From assembly GCF_003112575.1 (NCBI RefSeq), contig NZ_BEWC01000008.1, forward strand, positions 434,001 through 498,000: a stretch of DNA of 64,000 nt. The letters are read 5' to 3'. Each line of letters opens with the position of its first letter. The first letter of the stretch is position 1. Positions 60,626-64,000 of this stretch are shown in pieces. The notes beneath the pieces are model-generated. The model was not told the DNA's origin, searched no databases, and saw only the letters and a program-made list of their open reading frames with translations. Source of the stretch: Streptomyces ardesiacus. GTDB taxonomy: Bacteria > Actinomycetota > Actinomycetes > Streptomycetales > Streptomycetaceae. A program made the translations under genes and the position numbers.

Positions 60626-60860
60626 TCACACAGGTCTGGGGGCTTTGCGGACGATGTCGAGGCCGATGGCGTCGTCCTGGTTGTCGAGGTTGGCCGTGGG
60701 TGGGACGGCCTGGTGCCGCGGGACCGGCAGGGCGCAGGCGGCCTGGAGGGCCGACGCCGCACCCAGTGAGTGCCCGAGCAGGCTTTTCAGGGCCGTGACC
60801 GGCGGCGGCGTGGAAGAGAAGACGTGGCTCAGGGCGCGGGCCTCGGCAAAGTCTCCGGCC
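60626..60860 (-). pseudogene. beta-ketoacyl synthase C-terminal remnant
   Basis: About 75 codons read DFAEARALSHVF, VTALKSLLGHSLGAASAL, HQAVPPTANLD and IGLDIVRKAPR, the last part of a ketosynthase including the catalytic Lys and second His (GHSLG). The thiolase N-terminal half with the active Cys is missing, and its 5' end overlaps the 3' end of the GNAT-like gene in another frame. The remaining gap 60588-60625 holds GC-rich hairpin sequence. Confidence 0.78.
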
Positions 60861-62070
60861 CGCGTGGAGGCTGCGTGTCCAGGGCGGGGTGGGCATGGGC
60901 GGCGAGGCATGAGCACGGCTCGCTGTGGCGCACACAGCGCGCGTACAGGCGGTGGCGTCTGTGGATGGTGGCGCCGGCGGCGGCCAGCGGCTTGTTGGCG
61001 GCCCGGTTGTCCTCCAGGACCCAGGACACGTCGAGCTCGTTCCAGCCCCGAGACAGGGCGCCCGCGACTGCATCGGTGACCAGGGCGAGCGTGGCTCCTT
61101 GGGCGCGGCTGTCTTCGCGGACTCCCAGGGCCATCACGCGGCCCCGGGTGATGGCGTGCCGGCCCTGCCACACGCGCCAGGCTCCGACCGGCCAGCCGTA
61201 GCGGGTCAGGCGTCCCCGAGCGGGCGCCAGGGCCTGGTTGAAATCGGGCAGCAGGATGCTGAAGCCGACGGGGGTTCCCGCGTGCTCGACGATGCGGACG
61301 CCGGTGGGGGCGAGCAGCCGGATCTGCCGTGCCAGGTAGGTGAACTCCGCGTCGGTCGCCGGCGCGAAGCCCCAGTTGTCCTGCCAGCACGCGTGATACA
61401 GCTCCCGTACGAGGTCGGACTCGCTGCTGAAGCGGCGCCAGTTTGCTGCTCGTACCGTCAGGCCGCCCTTGCGCCGCGGCATGTCGCGGTAGCCGGCCCA
61501 CCGCTTGAGCCTGGGGTCGGTCGGTGACAGCCGCCACGACAGCAGTTCCTTGACCGGGGTGAAGCCGCCCGCGGCGAACAGGTCCGGGTAATAGGGAGGG
61601 TTGTAGGGCATGCCGATGCGGGGGGCGTCGTCGAAGCCGTCGACGAGCAGGCCGCACTCGTGGTGCATGTTCGGGTTCATCGGGCCCATCACGGTCTGCA
61701 CGTCCCGCTCCCGCAGCCAGGCCATCGCCTGCTCCCACAGGGCGCGCGCCACGGCAGGGTCTTCGGTGCACTCGAAGAAGCCCACGTAGCCTTGGCGTTG
61801 GCGGGCTGGTCCGTCCGGGCCGATGATGGCCCCGACACGGCCCACAGGCGCCCGTCCGCGGCGCGCCAGGAAGTAGCTCACGTCGCTCTCGCGCAGGTAG
61901 GGGTTGCGACGCGGGTTGAGGAACTGCCGCCGTTCCACTTCCAGCGGGGTGACCCAGTGCGGGTGCGCCCGGTACAGCTGGTAGGGCAGCCTGATGAAGT
62001 CATCCATCTCGGCGCGGCTGCGGACCATCACGATGTCGGCAGCGCCTTGCGGGGGCCGCGGAGCGCGCAT
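60829..62070 (-). CDS. GNAT-fold protein resembling bacterial ceramide synthase
   Basis: The 413-residue protein has the family block FIRLPYQLYRAHPHWVTPLE near the N-terminus, GPMNPNMHHECGLLVDGF (129-146) and PYNPPYYPDLF. A GNAT half (GVREDSRAQGATLALV; SWVLEDNRAANKPLAAAG) ends the fold. This long GNAT group includes bCerS, which N-acylates 3-ketosphinganine in Caulobacter. The ATG overlaps the upstream oxoamine synthase stop by 1 bp. The last 35 residues are atypical and may derive from fusion with the downstream remnant. Confidence 0.8.
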   Translation of the reverse strand: MRAPRPPQGAADIVMVRSRAEMDDFIRLPYQLYRAHPHWVTPLEVERRQFLNPRRNPYLRESDVSYFLARRGRAPVGRVGAIIGPDGPARQRQGYVGFFECTEDPAVARALWEQAMAWLRERDVQTVMGPMNPNMHHECGLLVDGFDDAPRIGMPYNPPYYPDLFAAGGFTPVKELLSWRLSPTDPRLKRWAGYRDMPRRKGGLTVRAANWRRFSSESDLVRELYHACWQDNWGFAPATDAEFTYLARQIRLLAPTGVRIVEHAGTPVGFSILLPDFNQALAPARGRLTRYGWPVGAWRVWQGRHAITRGRVMALGVREDSRAQGATLALVTDAVAGALSRGWNELDVSWVLEDNRAANKPLAAAGATIHRRHRLYARCVRHSEPCSCLAAHAHPALDTQPPRGPETLPRPAP

Positions 62071-63290
62071 CAGGCGGGACACGGGATCGGCGCCGCCGCC
62101 ACGCCAGTGGTGTCGACGGTCGGCACGAGTCGGCCCACGACCTCCAGGATGTGGTCGATGTGTGCCTCGGTGTGGGCTGCGGTGACGGACAGGCGCAGCA
62201 GGGACTGTCCCGCCGGGGCGGCCGGCGGCAGGAACGGCGCCGCGAACACACCGGCCTCCAGCATCGCCCGCCACGTGCGCAGGCACTGGTCGGCGTCGCC
62301 GGCCGGGAGCGTGACGACCGGGCTGGCCCAGTTGGGACGGTCGTACCCCACCTCGGCCAGTCCGTCGTGCAGACGGCCCGCCAGGCGTGCCAGGACGGCG
62401 CGCTGTTCGGGCTCGTCCCTGATGATGCGCAGCGCCCTGAGTGCCGCCGCGGCGGTCGGTGGTGGCATGGACGCCGAGTACATGGTGGCCCTCCCGAGCA
62501 AGCGGCAGTGCTCGATGAGTTCGGTGCTTCCGGCGAGGTATCCGCCACCGGCCCCGAACGCCTTGGAGAAGGTCCCGGACAGTACGTCGATGTCCTGCTC
62601 GCAGCCGAGGTGCTCACCGGCTCCGCGCCCCGACGGTCCCAGGATGCCGATGTCGTGAGCCCCGTCGACGATGAGCATCCCCCCATGACGTCCGGCGAGA
62701 TCGGCGATCTCGGGCAGTACAGCCAGTTCCCCGCCCAGCGAGAATGCCCCCTCGGTCAGGACCACTGGCGACAGGCCCTGTCCCGAAGCCTCCTCCAGCA
62801 GCCGTGCCAGGTGGTCAGGCGCGTTGTGCCGGAACCGGCGGTACTTGGCGGGGCCGAGCCGCAACGCATCGACGAGAGAGGCATGGATGTGCCGGTCGGC
62901 GACGACTGCACGGTCCTCGCCGAAGAGGCAGGCCAGGGTGAGATTTGCCTGGTATCCCGTGGTGGACAGCAGCACCGCCGGCCGGTGCAGGAAGTCCGCG
63001 AGTTCCTCAGCCAGTTGCGCGTGCACCGACCAGGTGCCGATCACCGCGGGGGACCCGGAGCAGGAGGCGCCCAGCTCGCGCGCCGCAGCCGCCGCCGCCT
63101 CGCGCACCCGTGGATCCGCCGCCAGGCCGAGGTAGTCACCGGAGGCCGCGTTGATCGCACGCAAGCCCTCGACGAAGACTTCTCCCGGACCCGGCTGCCC
63201 CGTGATCCGGCGGAAGCACGGATAGCCACCTGTTTGCCGGGCCCTGTCGAGGGCGGCCAAGGTGGCGGCCGGTCCACTCACATCTGACAT
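62070..63290 (-). CDS. alpha-oxoamine synthase (serine palmitoyltransferase/KAS family)
   Basis: The 406-residue PLP enzyme shows SGDYLGLAADPRV, the cofactor residues His134/136 (DRHIHAS), VDGAHDIG (Asp209, His212) and Lys243 in GTFSKAFGAGGGYL. The family condenses an amino acid with an acyl-CoA/ACP: 7-keto-8-aminopelargonate, aminoacetone-type or 3-ketosphinganine products. No biotin gene is nearby, whereas ceramide-type genes flank it, so serine palmitoyltransferase is favoured. First gene of the minus-strand pair. Confidence 0.86.
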   Translation of the reverse strand: MSDVSGPAATLAALDRARQTGGYPCFRRITGQPGPGEVFVEGLRAINAASGDYLGLAADPRVREAAAAAARELGASCSGSPAVIGTWSVHAQLAEELADFLHRPAVLLSTTGYQANLTLACLFGEDRAVVADRHIHASLVDALRLGPAKYRRFRHNAPDHLARLLEEASGQGLSPVVLTEGAFSLGGELAVLPEIADLAGRHGGMLIVDGAHDIGILGPSGRGAGEHLGCEQDIDVLSGTFSKAFGAGGGYLAGSTELIEHCRLLGRATMYSASMPPPTAAAALRALRIIRDEPEQRAVLARLAGRLHDGLAEVGYDRPNWASPVVTLPAGDADQCLRTWRAMLEAGVFAAPFLPPAAPAGQSLLRLSVTAAHTEAHIDHILEVVGRLVPTVDTTGVAAAPIPCPA

Positions 63291-63331
63291 CGCTTACCTG
63301 CCCTGTCACGGTGCGCTCCAAGATCGCGGCA

Positions 63332-63362
63332 ACCTTAGCCCATTGGAGTCACGCGGTGACAA
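63332..63362 (-). promoter_or_regulatory. possible promoter of the oxoamine synthase operon
   Basis: Minus-strand TTGTCA (63362-63357) and TAAGGT (63337-63332) are spaced 19 nt, somewhat long. The 136-bp divergent gap also contains GTGTC/GACAC arms at 63376-63394, of unknown role. Confidence 0.4.
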
Positions 63363-63426
63363 GCTGTAATGGTGAGTGTCTCCTGTACGGACACCTGACA
63401 CCCCACGCAAGGATGCACGAGGTCCC

Positions 63427-64000
63427 TTGACCACATCTGATCAGCGGAAACCCTCCCGGCGCCGAGGGCCTCGCCATGCGCCGGCACCTGCCCGCGCGGT
63501 GCGGCAAGGGCCCTCTCTCCCCGCACAGCTATCACCCGTTCGGACCACATCGCTTGTCGTCCGCCGATCCCATCCCCACCACCTGGCAGGCAGGCCGCTT
63601 CTGAGGGCTGTGGAGAAGGCGACCCTCGGGTACCTCTTCGTGGCTGCCACGGCGGTGGTCCTGGGCCAGGAGGCCGTACCGCATGCCGCGTGGCTGGCGG
63701 GGGCCTACGCGGCCCTGGCCGGGTTCGTCCTCGCCTGCGTCGCGGCACACCGTCACTGGGCATCGCCGGCCCTGGCGAACGTGCGCGCGCTGTACCCGCT
63801 GGCCTGCGCTCCGCTGCTGTTCTCCGCGTCCGGCCCTCAGTCGCTCGCCCTGCACGGCCGCCTGCTCGACGACACCATGCTGGTCTGGGAACAGCACCTG
63901 TTCGGCGCCCACCCCAACCTCCTGCTCGGCGCTCTCGCCTCCCGCCCTCTCACCGAGGCCCTCAGCCTCAGCTACAGCTCCTACTACCTGTACTTCGTGC
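63427..64000 (+). CDS. PAP2/Aur1-like membrane protein, truncated by the window
   Basis: An open frame runs to the window end without stop. The start is uncertain: TTG 63427 (4 nt after GAGG) gives a basic tail, GTG 63610 a shorter form. Hydrophobic segments are TLGYLFVAATAVVLGQ, WLAGAYAALAGFVLACVAA and ALYPLACAPLLF. LDDTMLVWEQHLFG and LSLSYSSYYLYF match the PAP2_3 subgroup, which includes fungal inositol-phosphorylceramide synthase Aur1. The catalytic His motifs would lie beyond the window. Divergent from the oxoamine synthase. Confidence 0.65.
   Translation, partial: MTTSDQRKPSRRRGPRHAPAPARAVRQGPSLPAQLSPVRTTSLVVRRSHPHHLAGRPLLRAVEKATLGYLFVAATAVVLGQEAVPHAAWLAGAYAALAGFVLACVAAHRHWASPALANVRALYPLACAPLLFSASGPQSLALHGRLLDDTMLVWEQHLFGAHPNLLLGALASRPLTEALSLSYSSYYLYFV

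Noticed and set aside
62070..63290. BioF (biotin synthesis) as the oxoamine synthase
   Set aside because: Not excluded by motifs, but no bio gene is nearby and the coupled partner is a ceramide-synthase-like GNAT protein, so it was not made the main call.

Overview
The window is very high G+C DNA with dense, mostly short-spaced genes, GTG/TTG starts, abundant 4-bp ATGA/GTGA overlaps, FCD- and HutC-type GntR, MarR and PadR regulators, and many secreted polysaccharide-active proteins. This fits a Streptomyces chromosome arm. From memory, the order of sugar ABC transporter, GH3, argG, gap, crcB, uppP, glutaminase and a second rho resembles the S. coelicolor SCO7028-SCO7051 stretch; I could not run a synteny check.

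Layout. 1-4235: end of a carbohydrate-binding protein, two permeases and a GH3 glycosidase (xylobiose-type import operon). 4303-6705: a DHFR-like reductase, an aldehyde dehydrogenase scar, and argG under an apparently leaderless ArgR-type promoter. 7088-10477: a large secreted alpha-1,3-glucanase-like (GH87) protein. 10499-12784: a membrane protein with a PI-PLC-like domain. 12890-24850: a sialic-acid locus with two arms facing away from a GntR repressor gene: an oligopeptide-type ABC transporter (with a permease-ATPase fusion) on one side, and a CE7 esterase, sialidase, NanA-like lyase, ROK kinase and NanE epimerase on the other. Both arms carry the same 17-bp operator just downstream of good sigma-70-type promoters. 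24927-34398: GAPDH, SseB-like protein, MarR, a fluoride module (crcB riboswitch candidate, crcB, DUF190, crcB), uppP, desaturase, glutaminase, D-Ala-D-Ala carboxypeptidase and a short Rho paralogue. 34718-49706: small regulators, methyltransferases, a second CE7 esterase, a molybdenum oxidoreductase/flavin reductase pair, FadH, secreted proteins and a GH75 chitosanase. 50054-52101: dhaKLM.

From about 52.1 kb the DNA looks accessory. Transposase C-terminal scars (52373-52504 and 58329-58400) bracket a four-gene overlapping operon ending in a zeta-toxin-like kinase, a wrecked LuxR response-regulator gene, and a second FCD-GntR regulator with an MFS transporter. That second regulator carries a near copy of the sialic-acid operator.

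The right end (58742-64000) is the most notable part: an alpha-oxoamine synthase of the serine-palmitoyltransferase family, a GNAT-fold protein resembling bacterial ceramide synthase, a ceramide-reductase-like SDR, a membrane methyltransferase, a ketosynthase remnant and the start of a PAP2/Aur1-like membrane protein. Together these look like an actinobacterial sphingolipid-type biosynthetic locus.
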